This document shows, one piece after another, positions 5,230 to 11,763 of a stretch of DNA of 11,763 bases. Each line of letters begins with the position of its first letter. Position 1 is the stretch's first letter. The DNA is from Oscillospiraceae bacterium. Lineage in GTDB: Bacteria; Bacillota; Clostridia; Oscillospirales; UBA929. The DNA lies in the NCBI GenBank assembly GCA_009777685.1, contig WRLJ01000030.1, positions 1 through 11,763 of the forward strand, given 5' to 3'. The position numbers and the translations under genes were made by a program. The notes beneath the pieces were generated by a model. That model searched no databases. It was not told the origin of the DNA and worked only from the letters and a program-made list of their open reading frames with translations.

Positions 5230-6813
5230 ATGAAATTCACCGTCCGCCTGTTTATCGCGGTGGCGCTGGTTTTGCTGATCCACTGGGTGTTGATCTGGGC
5301 TTTTGGCAATCTCTTTTTGGAGGACTATTATCTGTCCCACAAAAAAACGGCCATCAGCGGTGATTTTGACCGTCTGTTTGAGGTCTATCCGGCGGGCGAC
5401 GAAGCGCGGACCCGCGATGTGGTCTTGTCAATCGAGGGGAAGAACACGCGGGTTGAGCTGTATGCCTATATGGAAATCCGATGGCCGCTGATGTCGTACA
5501 GCAGCGGCTACTACGCGCGGATATACAGCAGCGCCCTGCAAAACCAGGAAGAGAATCAGCTCTATGCCGGAGGGGGACGCGGCGGCGCGGGACTCGCCGG
5601 CGGGCCGTTTTTCCAGCGTCCGGGAGAGTCGGCGGAGGTCGCGTATCTGGCGGAAAGACTCGGCGGCAGCCGCGCGGCCTTTCTGGAAACCTCCGGAACC
5701 CCCGGCCCGCAGACCGCCGGGCAGCTGCAATTGTTCGGGCGTCTGGACGATAACACGGTCGCTCTGCTGCAAACGCCGCTGGACTCCGTGCGGGAATCCG
5801 CCGCGCTGGCGACGCGGTTTTCGCTGTTGAGCGGAGTGATCGCGCTGTGCGCGGGCATTGTCGTCACGCTGCTGATGTCGATGGTGTTCACCCGCCCGCT
5901 GCGGCAGATCACGGCTGTGGCGGAGGATATCGCGCGGCTGGACTTCTCCCGCCGCGTTCCCCTCAGTGAAAAGGCGAAGCGGCGTTCCGGGGACGAACTG
6001 CAAACCCTGGGCGAATCCGTCAACACAATGGCCGACGCGCTGGAACGCAACCATCAGGCGCTGTCGGAGTACAACCGCCAGCTGCGCCGTGATATTGACG
6101 AGCGCATTTTAACGGAACAGGCCCAGAAAGCTCTGGTCTCCAACATCTCCCATGAGCTGAAAACACCACTTTCCATCATCTCCGGCTACGCGGAGGGCCT
6201 CCAGGAGGGCCTGGCCGCCGACGAAGCGGCGTGCAGGGAGTATTGCGGCGTGATTTTGGAGGAGAGCCGCAACATGACGCGGCTGATTCAAAGCCTGCTG
6301 CGCCTGACGCGACTGCAAAGCGGCTTTATTGAGCCAAGCCCCAGTGATGTGGACATGGCCGCGCTGTCCGACCGCATTTTGTCCGCGCTGGGACTGCAAG
6401 CGCAGCGAAAGGGCATTTCCATCGAACGGGATTACAGCGGGAACTGCCGCGCGTGGGCCGACGCCGACGCCTGTGAGCAGGTATGCCGCAACTATCTCGT
6501 CAACGCCCTGAGCCATACGCCCGAAGGCGGGCGGATCAAAGTCACCCTTTGCGATGCTACGGAGGATAGGGCCGCGCCGGGACTCCGCCTTGAGGTGTAC
6601 AACAGCGGCTCCCGCGTGGAAGAGGCTGACCTGCCCCGGATATGGGACAGCTTCTATCGGGCCGATGCCGCCCGCCGCCGTGAGGAGGGCGAGGTCGGCC
6701 TGGGGCTGGCGATCGTCAAGGCGCATATAACGGCGCATGGCGGCGCGTTCGGATGTGTCAATGTTGATGACGGAGTCGTGTTTTACGCGGAATTTTCGAC
6801 AATTATCTCCTAA
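5230..6813 (+). CDS. Sensor histidine kinase (two membrane helices, HAMP, HisKA, HATPase_c)
   Basis: This is a 527-residue membrane kinase. TM1 is at about 7-28, followed by an extracytoplasmic sensor region of about 165 residues with no recognisable domain and a Gly-rich patch near 114-127. TM2 is at about 197-219 and the HAMP linker at about 219-275. The dimerisation domain carries the phosphoaccepting His308 (SNISHELKTPL), and the ATPase domain (about 415-527) has an N box with Asn421 and Asn425 (NYLVNALSHTPEGG), the F-box-like DSFYRAD and GLGLAIVK. All catalytic elements look intact. It begins 3 nt after the response regulator stop, so the pair is translationally coupled and surely cognate. 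With htrA upstream it is likely to sense envelope or secretion stress, but the sensor domain alone does not show the signal. Confidence 0.94.
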   Translation: MKFTVRLFIAVALVLLIHWVLIWAFGNLFLEDYYLSHKKTAISGDFDRLFEVYPAGDEARTRDVVLSIEGKNTRVELYAYMEIRWPLMSYSSGYYARIYSSALQNQEENQLYAGGGRGGAGLAGGPFFQRPGESAEVAYLAERLGGSRAAFLETSGTPGPQTAGQLQLFGRLDDNTVALLQTPLDSVRESAALATRFSLLSGVIALCAGIVVTLLMSMVFTRPLRQITAVAEDIARLDFSRRVPLSEKAKRRSGDELQTLGESVNTMADALERNHQALSEYNRQLRRDIDERILTEQAQKALVSNISHELKTPLSIISGYAEGLQEGLAADEAACREYCGVILEESRNMTRLIQSLLRLTRLQSGFIEPSPSDVDMAALSDRILSALGLQAQRKGISIERDYSGNCRAWADADACEQVCRNYLVNALSHTPEGGRIKVTLCDATEDRAAPGLRLEVYNSGSRVEEADLPRIWDSFYRADAARRREEGEVGLGLAIVKAHITAHGGAFGCVNVDDGVVFYAEFSTIIS

Positions 6814-6836
6814 ACGGATCCATGGCGTCCGGCAGG

Positions 6837-6873
6837 GAAAAGCCCGATACCCCCAGGGGGCATCGGGCTGTTT
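6837..6873. terminator. Bidirectional terminator between the convergent kinase and rpsI operons
   Basis: AGCCCGAT (6841-6848) pairs perfectly with ATCGGGCT (6862-6869), and CCCC/GGGG pairs inside it. On the - strand the stem is followed by TTTT, so it should end the rplM-rpsI transcript, whose last stop is at 6887. On the + strand it is followed by GTTT, weaker but usable for the htrA-regulator-kinase operon. Confidence 0.8.
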
Positions 6874-6886
6874 CACGCAAAATTTC

Positions 6887-7291
6887 CTAACGCTTGGAGA
6901 ATTGGGGCGCGCGGCGGGCGGCTTTGAGACCGTATTTTTTGCGCTCCTTCATGCGCGGATCGCGGGTGAGAAAACCGGCCTGCTTTAACACGGGGCGGAA
7001 TTCCTCGTTCATTTTCAGCAGAGCGCGGGAGATGCCGTGGCGGATGGCGCCGGCCTGGCCCGAAACGCCGCCGCCGATCACGGTGCAGTCAATATCGACG
7101 CGGCCCGTCGTGGAGGTCGCCATCAGAGGCTGGCGGATGATGAATTTCAGGGTTTCCAGTCCGAAATACTGCTCCACGTCGCGGTTGTTGATGGTGATCG
7201 TGCCCGACCCGTTGGGGTAGAGATGTACGCGGGCCACAGAGGACTTCCGGCGTCCCGTACCATAAAAATAGGCTTTTTTCGGCGTATACAT
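6887..7291 (-). CDS. rpsI: 30S ribosomal protein S9 (uS9)
   Basis: This 134-residue protein has the full uS9 signature: YGTGRRKSSVARVHLYPNG near the N-terminus, GGGVSGQAGAIRHGISRAL in the middle, and the conserved basic tail ending in FSKR, which reaches the P-site tRNA in the 30S subunit. AGGAGGT (7300-7306 on the complement) lies 8 nt before its ATG, inside the end of rplM. The start overlaps the rplM stop by one base (TGATG), so translation is coupled. This is the usual rplM-rpsI pair. Confidence 0.98.
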   Translation of the reverse strand: MYTPKKAYFYGTGRRKSSVARVHLYPNGSGTITINNRDVEQYFGLETLKFIIRQPLMATSTTGRVDIDCTVIGGGVSGQAGAIRHGISRALLKMNEEFRPVLKQAGFLTRDPRMKERKKYGLKAARRAPQFSKR

Positions 7292-7758
7292 CAGGCGTTA
7301 CCTCCTGCGCGGCGGGATGAATCCCAGTTATTTCCGGACCATGTCTCCGGATTCTGCGCGGCGTGGGGATGCTCGGCCCCGGCGTAGATTTTCAGCCGCT
7401 TAATGGTGCTCCGGCTGAGGTTATTCTTCGGCAGCATACCCTTGACGGCCAGCTCCATCGCAAACTCCGGGCGCTTTTGCATCAGGCGGCGGTAAAGGGT
7501 TTCCTTCAGGCCGCCGACATAGCCGGAGTGGGTGCGGTAGTATTTCTGGTCGAGCTTGTTGCCGGTCAGGACAGCCTTGCCGGCGTTGACGATGATGATA
7601 AAGTCGCCGGTGTCCACATGCGGGGTGAATTCCGGCTTATGCTTGCCGCGCAGCAGGCGGGCCGCCTCGGCGGCGGTGCGCCCCATCGGGACGCCTCCGG
7701 CGTCCAAGACGTACCATTTCCGCTCCACGGCTTCGGGTTTTGCCATATACGTGCCCAT
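7291..7758 (-). CDS. rplM: 50S ribosomal protein L13 (uL13), with extended C-terminus
   Basis: Starting at the ATG complement of 7756-7758 gives 155 residues beginning MGTYMAKPEAVERKWYVLDA, exactly the usual uL13 N-terminus. Other hallmarks are LLRGKHKPEFTPHVDTGDF, LTGNKLDQKYY and the family's late motif GAEHPHAAQNPE. The frame is open for 26 codons upstream, but that stretch contains the promoter and does not resemble uL13. Most uL13 proteins end soon after AQxPE (about 142-147 residues). Here about 10 extra residues (ending SSRRAGGNA) run through the rpsI ribosome binding site. The protein should still be functional because the C-terminus of this family varies. Confidence 0.96.
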   Translation of the reverse strand: MGTYMAKPEAVERKWYVLDAGGVPMGRTAAEAARLLRGKHKPEFTPHVDTGDFIIIVNAGKAVLTGNKLDQKYYRTHSGYVGGLKETLYRRLMQKRPEFAMELAVKGMLPKNNLSRSTIKRLKIYAGAEHPHAAQNPETWSGNNWDSSRRAGGNA

Positions 7759-7764
7759 ATTGAG

Positions 7765-7771
7765 CCTCCTT
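7765..7771 (-). promoter_or_regulatory. Ribosome binding site that sets the rplM start
   Basis: AAGGAGG on the - strand lies 6 nt before the ATG at 7758. It rules out the longer upstream reading of the frame, which begins beyond the promoter. Confidence 0.85.
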
Positions 7772-7794
7772 GCGTTGTTTTTCACACGCTTATG

Positions 7795-7823
7795 GTTATA
7801 CCACGGTATCCTGGGGCTGTCAA
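7795..7823 (-). promoter_or_regulatory. Strong sigma-A promoter for rplM-rpsI
   Basis: On the - strand TTGACA (7818-7823, 6 of 6) is followed by a 17-bp spacer and TATAAC (7795-7800, 5 of 6). Upstream of the -35, about 7828-7850, is an A-rich stretch with two A tracts about one helical turn apart, like an UP element. The predicted start near 7788 leaves a leader of about 30 nt, too short for a structured autoregulatory leader. This accounts for most of the 171-bp gap between rplM and the next gene upstream. Confidence 0.88.
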
Positions 7824-7907
7824 CAGATATTTTCAAGTTTTTTATTTTATGGTCTCTGTTCTTCGATTTTTGGCTGTTTTCTCAAACATACTGCGGAATG
7901 CTCGGGG

Positions 7908-7925
7908 GGCAAATGAAAATTTGCC
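7908..7925 (-). terminator. Weak hairpin after the radical SAM operon (uncertain terminator)
   Basis: GGCAAA (7908-7913) and TTTGCC (7920-7925) form a 6-bp stem with a 6-nt loop, 4 nt past the stop of the TIGR03936 gene. There is no T tract after it on the - strand, so it is a poor intrinsic terminator. The upstream operon may partly read through into rplM-rpsI. Confidence 0.3.
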
Positions 7926-7929
7926 GCGC

Positions 7930-8580
7930 TCAAAGCTCCGCGCCCGCCGCGTCTAAAAAACCCAGCCGCGTGACCTCCGCCGGAACCATAAGCCCCATCC
8001 GCCGCTCAAACTCCGCCGTGATATAGCCGGGGTTCAGCGTCGGATTCTGCGCCGCCAGCTCCAGCTTGGCGCACAATGTCCCGTCTTCCGGTTCTGAACG
8101 TGCGCACGAGAAAGCGCGCACCATCGGCAGAAGATCGGTCGGGACCGCGCCCTTTTTCTTCGTGCGCTTTTCCACGACCAGCGGGGCGGCAAAGAGAGAC
8201 AAAAACGCCTCCGGCTCCGCGCCCGTGTGGAAACGCACCTCATAGCGGGCCCACACGATGTCCCCGGGAGACCGGCCGTTCATCTCCGCCGACAGCACGG
8301 AAATCCCCTCCGGCAGGAGCGCGTTCAGGCGTTCCGGCAATGCGTCCAGGCCGGGCACGGGGGCCTCCGCGCCCACGTCCAGCGGTTCGCGCAGACCGGC
8401 GTACCCCACCGACAGCGGCAGGGGGATGGAGAGATACACGCGGGGGCTGAATCCCTGCGAGTAGCGCAGCGGCAGACCGGCGCGGTAAAAGGCGCGCTGG
8501 AACACCGCCATCAGGTCCAGATGGGAGATAAAGCGCGCGCGTCCGGTTTTGGAAAACAGCAGGCGGATCGTGTCAGGCAT
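7930..8580 (-). CDS. TIGR03936 family radical SAM-associated protein (DUF2344)
   Basis: Starting at the ATG complement of 8578-8580, this 216-residue protein has the family opening (MPDTIRLLFSKTGRARFISHLDLM, then FQRAFYRAGLPLRYSQGFSPR) and the PLPLSVGYAGLREPLDV segment. It matches the TIGR03936/DUF2344 proteins that accompany TIGR03960 radical SAM enzymes and are sometimes fused to them. It overlaps the end of the radical SAM gene by 8 nt (ATGCCTGA), which means tight translational coupling and probably a stable partnership. Its function is not established. It has no membrane segment and no cysteine cluster, so it is more likely a partner or substrate-binding subunit than an enzyme with its own cluster. 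Longer upstream in-frame starts lie inside the radical SAM gene and lack homology. Confidence 0.88.
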   Translation of the reverse strand: MPDTIRLLFSKTGRARFISHLDLMAVFQRAFYRAGLPLRYSQGFSPRVYLSIPLPLSVGYAGLREPLDVGAEAPVPGLDALPERLNALLPEGISVLSAEMNGRSPGDIVWARYEVRFHTGAEPEAFLSLFAAPLVVEKRTKKKGAVPTDLLPMVRAFSCARSEPEDGTLCAKLELAAQNPTLNPGYITAEFERRMGLMVPAEVTRLGFLDAAGAEL

Positions 8581-10408
8581 GTCGCTCCACCCCGCATTCT
8601 CCCCCGTATTGGGAGGCCCCGCAGCCCGCGCATTGCGTCCGGCAATCCGGCGTCGTCTCGCCGCGCAGGGCTTTTTCGTACTCCCGCCGCAGGAACGCCC
8701 GGCTGACGCCGGTGTCGATATGCCCCCACGGCAAAACCTCGTCCGGGCCGCGCTCACGCAGGGCGTAGAAATCCGGGTCCAGGCCCTCGGCCTCAAACGC
8801 CGCCTGCCAGAGCGCGGGACGGAAATGCTCGCCCCAGCCGTCCAGCCGCGCGCCGCTTTGCCACGCGCGGTAGATCGCGCCGCCCGCGCGGCGGTCGCCG
8901 CGCGCCAGAACGGCTTCCCAGTAGCTGGTGTCCGGGTCGTGCCAGTTTAGCGTAATCTGCTTGCGGCAGGCGGCTTTCAACAGGTCTATGCGGCGGCGGA
9001 ACTCCCCCCCGCTTTCCATCGCGGCCCACTGGAACGGCGTATGGGGCTTTGGCACGAACAGAGAGACGGACGCGGAGACGCGCACGCCCCGCGTCTTGTC
9101 CGGGGTGGTCCGCCGCCACAGCAGAAACACGCGGTGAGCCAGCTCCGCGATGGCGGTCACGTCCTCGCCGGTTTCCGTGGGCAGGCCCAGCATAAAGTAC
9201 AGCTTCACAGCCGTCCAGCCGCCGCCGAACGCGGCGGCGCAGGCGTTCATCAGGTCGGCCTCGGTCAGGTTTTTGTTGATGACGTCCCGCAGGCGCGGCG
9301 TCCCGGCCTCCGGCGCGAAGGTCAGGCCGGACTTGCGCACGCGCTGGACGCGCTCCATCAGTTCCCGGGAAAAGCTGTCCGCCCGCAGGGACGGCAACGA
9401 CAGCCCCACGCGGCGCGGCTCGCAGTAGTCCAGCAGCGCGTCGCACAGCGCGGGAAGCTCCGGATAATCGCTGGAGGACAGGCTGGTCAGCGCGATTTCC
9501 TCAAAGCCCGTGTTTTGCAGCGCCTCGATGCCCTGGCGCGCCAGCGTCTCCGGAGAACGGGCGCGGACGGGGCGGGTCACATGCCCCGCCTGGCAGAAGC
9601 GGCAGCCCCGGATACAGCCGCGGAACAGCTCCAGCATCACGCGCTCGTGGACCACCGCGGTGTTCGGCACGACGGGATGCGTGGGGTAGAAAGCCTGGTC
9701 AAGGTCACTTACCACGCGGCGGCGCACCGTCTCCGGCGCGCCCTCCGAGGGCGTCAGGGCCTCCAATGTACCGTCCGGCCGATAGGCGGGCGTGTACAGC
9801 GCGGGCACATACAGCCCCTCGATCCGCGCCGCCGCGCGCAGGATGGCGGGCTTGTCCCATTGCTCCCGCTTGGCCTCGCGCAGCAGGGCCGTCAGTTCCA
9901 GGATCACGTCCTCGCCGTCGCCGACGGCGAAAATGTCGATAAAGTCCGCCAGCGGCTCCGGATTGAGCGCGCACGGCCCCCCGGCAACGATCAGAGGCCA
10001 CGGCCCGCCGCGCTCCGCGCTCCGGACAGGCACGCCGCCCAGGTCCAGCATGTTCAGCACATTGGAATAGGACAGCTCATATTGCAGCGTGAACGCCAGC
10101 AGGTCAAACGCGCTCAGCGCGTCGCCGCTTTCCAGCGCGGTCAGCGGGAGCCTGTGCTCGCGCAGGAGCGCCTCCATGTCCGGCCAGGGCGCGAAGGCGC
10201 GCTCACAGCGCATCCACGCCGGCTGATTCATCCGTCCATAGAGAATCTGCAGCCCCAGATGGGACATGCCGATCTCATAGGTGTCCGGAAAGCAGAACGC
10301 GGCGCGCAGCTCCGGGGCCGTCCCCAGAGAGACCGCGCCGACCTCCCCGCCGACATAGCGGGCGGGCTTTTGGACGCGGGAAAGAAGCAGGTCAAGGGGG
10401 TGAGACAT
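8573..10408 (-). CDS. TIGR03960 family B12-binding-type radical SAM protein
   Basis: This 611-residue protein starts at the ATG complement of 10406-10408, where homology (LLLSRVQKPARYVGGE) begins. The first about 200 residues form a B12-binding-like Rossmann domain (FPDTYEIGMSHLGLQILY, LTLQYELSYSNVLNMLDLGGVPV-type pattern, IVAGGPCALNPEPLADFIDIFAVGDGE). The radical SAM core starts with Cys265-x3-Cys269-x2-Cys272 (RGCIRGCRFCQAGH), which binds the [4Fe-4S] cluster that cleaves S-adenosylmethionine. A C-terminal cysteine set (Cys589, Cys593, Cys596, Cys605) could bind a second cluster or metal. Whether cobalamin is really bound is not shown by the sequence. It starts 5 nt after the M50 gene and overlaps the TIGR03936 gene by 8 nt. 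In many Clostridia this pair sits between SpoIVF-like proteases and ribonuclease G. The substrate is unknown. Confidence 0.93.
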   Translation of the reverse strand: MSHPLDLLLSRVQKPARYVGGEVGAVSLGTAPELRAAFCFPDTYEIGMSHLGLQILYGRMNQPAWMRCERAFAPWPDMEALLREHRLPLTALESGDALSAFDLLAFTLQYELSYSNVLNMLDLGGVPVRSAERGGPWPLIVAGGPCALNPEPLADFIDIFAVGDGEDVILELTALLREAKREQWDKPAILRAAARIEGLYVPALYTPAYRPDGTLEALTPSEGAPETVRRRVVSDLDQAFYPTHPVVPNTAVVHERVMLELFRGCIRGCRFCQAGHVTRPVRARSPETLARQGIEALQNTGFEEIALTSLSSSDYPELPALCDALLDYCEPRRVGLSLPSLRADSFSRELMERVQRVRKSGLTFAPEAGTPRLRDVINKNLTEADLMNACAAAFGGGWTAVKLYFMLGLPTETGEDVTAIAELAHRVFLLWRRTTPDKTRGVRVSASVSLFVPKPHTPFQWAAMESGGEFRRRIDLLKAACRKQITLNWHDPDTSYWEAVLARGDRRAGGAIYRAWQSGARLDGWGEHFRPALWQAAFEAEGLDPDFYALRERGPDEVLPWGHIDTGVSRAFLRREYEKALRGETTPDCRTQCAGCGASQYGGECGVERHA

Positions 10409-10413
10409 AGCAA

Positions 10414-11007
10414 TCAATCCTCTGTTCCGATCATGGAAAGCACCGCCAGCGCCCCGATCATCAGCGCGGCGGGGCTGTATCCGCCGAGCGCGAACGCCGC
10501 CGCGGTGAAGGCCGCCGCCGCCCAGACGGCAATCAGTGTGGCCCATCGCACGACCGTCTCTGTGCGGGGGCTTTGCCGGTGTTCCAGCATCAGCCGCAGG
10601 GCACGCCCCCCGTCCAGTCCGCGGGCGGGCAGCAGGTTGAACGCGCCCTGTAAGAGACACAGGCCCGCCAGCCCGTCCCGAGCCGGGGCAAACGCGAAGT
10701 TTATTCTATCACCCCCAAGCGCAAAAAGCAAGGCGGCCGCTAAACTGGCCGCCGGTCCCGCCAATACGCAGGCGATCTCCCGCTTGTAGGAGAGCTGGCC
10801 CGGCTGGGTGCGGATCACCGCCCCGGAGGCGTTCAGCTCCGCCGACCGGAGACGCCCCCCGCACAGCAGAAGAAAAAGAAGATGCCCCGCCTCATGCAGC
10901 AGGGCGGTCAGCAGGCACAGCGCCGCTATCCGCCCCGCGTCCAGATAGACCATGATCCCCCACACCAGCACAAACCCGCCGGTGACGGTGACGCGTCCGA
11001 GTCTCAT
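10414..11007 (-). CDS. M50 site-2 metalloprotease, SpoIVFB-like
   Basis: This 197-residue polytopic membrane protein belongs to the M50 site-2 protease family. The zinc site is complete: HEAGH (His38, Glu39, His42) in an early helix and LDGG with Asp132 (NLLPARGLDGGRAL) in a later one. At least four hydrophobic segments are visible (about 10-33, 33-50, 78-100 and 160-190), and the short length without PDZ or CBS domain fits the SpoIVFB group. In sporulating bacteria SpoIVFB cleaves pro-sigma-K in the mother-cell membrane and is held by SpoIVFA. The gene follows the M23 gene by 15 nt with GGGAG before its ATG, the same order as spoIVFA-spoIVFB. The sporulation role is inferred from type and neighbours; other M50 substrates are possible. 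Confidence 0.87.
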   Translation of the reverse strand: MRLGRVTVTGGFVLVWGIMVYLDAGRIAALCLLTALLHEAGHLLFLLLCGGRLRSAELNASGAVIRTQPGQLSYKREIACVLAGPAASLAAALLFALGGDRINFAFAPARDGLAGLCLLQGAFNLLPARGLDGGRALRLMLEHRQSPRTETVVRWATLIAVWAAAAFTAAAFALGGYSPAALMIGALAVLSMIGTED

Positions 11008-11022
11008 GTCTCCCGCGCCGCG

Positions 11023-11763
11023 TCACAGATACGGCGCGGGGTCGATGAGCTTTCCGTTTCCGCGCAGCTCAAAGTGCAGGTGCGGGCCGGTGGCCTTCCC
11101 GGTCTGCCCGGCCCGGCCGATCCTGTCGCCCATGCCCACCTCCGCGCCGGCTTTGACCGTGATTTCGCTGAGATGCGCGTAGAGCGTGGCGTATCCGCCC
11201 GCGTGTTCGACCAGCACATAATGGCCGTAGGAGCTGTTTTGGCCCGTCGCCGCGACGCGTCCGCCGGCAAAGCTGTACACCGGCGTCCCCGCCGCCGCCG
11301 CCAGGTCGATGCCGTAATGGAATTTCGTTACCCGGTCAATGGGATGCAGGCGGTAGCCGAAGCCGGAGGTCCGCGCGGCGTCCGGCGCCAGCGGGGAAGC
11401 GTAGGCAAAGGGGAGTTCATGGCGCGTGTAGTCGGCTTTTTCGGGCACGGTCATATCAAACGGGATCGGCGGCGCGTCGTCCTCCTCCGGGTCGATGACC
11501 AGCACCCCGTTTTCCAGCGCGACGACCGGACGCGCCGCCGCGCTCATGAGCTGGTCGTCAAAGGTCAGCCTCCCCACGCTCCGCAGCGCGAGGGGCTCCG
11601 GTTCCGGAGACGGCGAAGGCTCCGGGGAGGGGAGAGGCTCCGGGGTTTCCTCCGGGACGGGTTGCGGATCGTTCGGTTCGGCCTCCGCCGGGACGCGGTC
11701 TTCCCCGGAGGGCGCGTGATCGGCGGGAGAGTCCTCCCCCGAGGGTCTGAACACATCCCGAAG
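11023..11763 (-). CDS. M23 (LytM) family metallopeptidase, SpoIVFA-like (5' partial)
   Basis: The frame is open to the right window edge, so the N-terminus, probably with a membrane anchor, is missing. Counting from the GTG complement of 11752-11754, residues about 8-55 are acidic and Pro-rich, an extended spacer. The LytM domain is at about 125-235. All zinc ligands are present: His146 and Asp150 (HYGIDLAA) and the HxH pair His225/His227 (GPHLHFEL). GHYVLVEH and YATLYAHL are also typical. Such enzymes cut peptidoglycan cross-bridges, but some act as scaffolds. Because an M50 protease follows 15 nt downstream, a SpoIVFA-like partner is a reasonable reading. The intact ligands leave an enzymatic role open. 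A stand-alone cell-wall hydrolase is the alternative. Confidence 0.87.
   Translation of the reverse strand, partial: LRDVFRPSGEDSPADHAPSGEDRVPAEAEPNDPQPVPEETPEPLPSPEPSPSPEPEPLALRSVGRLTFDDQLMSAAARPVVALENGVLVIDPEEDDAPPIPFDMTVPEKADYTRHELPFAYASPLAPDAARTSGFGYRLHPIDRVTKFHYGIDLAAAAGTPVYSFAGGRVAATGQNSSYGHYVLVEHAGGYATLYAHLSEITVKAGAEVGMGDRIGRAGQTGKATGPHLHFELRGNGKLIDPAPYL

Noticed and set aside
10409..10660. Upstream in-frame extension of the radical SAM gene (84 codons)
   Set aside because: It lies inside the M50 gene and is compositionally a shadow; family similarity begins at the ATG complement of 10408.
9041..10789. Long open frame (582 codons) on the + strand opposite the radical SAM gene
   Set aside because: It is a shadow of a GC-rich gene: Arg, Ala, Gln and Gly-rich with no family pattern, while the - strand shows a complete TIGR03960 protein with cluster cysteines.

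Overview
The window looks like chromosomal DNA of a GC-rich, Gram-positive, probably endospore-forming member of the Clostridia (something like Oscillospirales). This is inferred from the ribosomal proteins, the strong AGGAGG-type ribosome binding sites, the SpoIVFA/SpoIVFB-like pair next to a TIGR03960/TIGR03936 radical-SAM pair, and clostridial-style two-component proteins. I see no transposase, phage gene, CRISPR array, tRNA or rRNA. Almost all of the window is coding.

Layout. The left half reads on the + strand. It opens with the 3' part of a membrane protein that joins a TPM-like domain to a C-terminal DUF3892 domain, followed by pspA and a very small two-helix membrane protein. Together these resemble an envelope-stress (Psp) cluster. 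A perfect 15-bp inverted repeat lies between pspA and the small gene. Two GNAT acetyltransferases follow, overlapping by an ATGA. A 150-bp regulatory gap then leads into an htrA - OmpR-type response regulator - sensor kinase operon. That gap holds six degenerate copies of an 11-bp direct repeat in exact register, ending at the distance from a -10 hexamer expected for activation by a PhoB/OmpR-type regulator. The simplest reading is that the regulator encoded just downstream controls its own operon and the protease.

At about 6.84 kb a shared bidirectional hairpin separates this operon from the right half, which is entirely on the - strand. Read in the direction of transcription (right to left) the right half encodes an M23 (LytM) peptidase running off the window edge, an M50 site-2 protease, a TIGR03960 radical SAM protein and a TIGR03936 protein. 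All are separated by 15 nt or less, or overlap. After a 171-bp gap with a textbook sigma-A promoter come rplM and rpsI, joined by a 1-nt overlap.

How they may work together: pspA and its neighbours and htrA-RR-HK are both plausible envelope-stress modules, so the left half may be an envelope-stress island. The M23/M50 pair resembles the SpoIVFA-SpoIVFB intramembrane protease complex of the mother cell, although its sporulation role here is inferred from context. The function of the TIGR03960/TIGR03936 pair is, to my knowledge, not established. The most striking things to follow up are the phased operator array, the TPM-DUF3892/PspA/small membrane protein cluster, and the coupled radical SAM pair.
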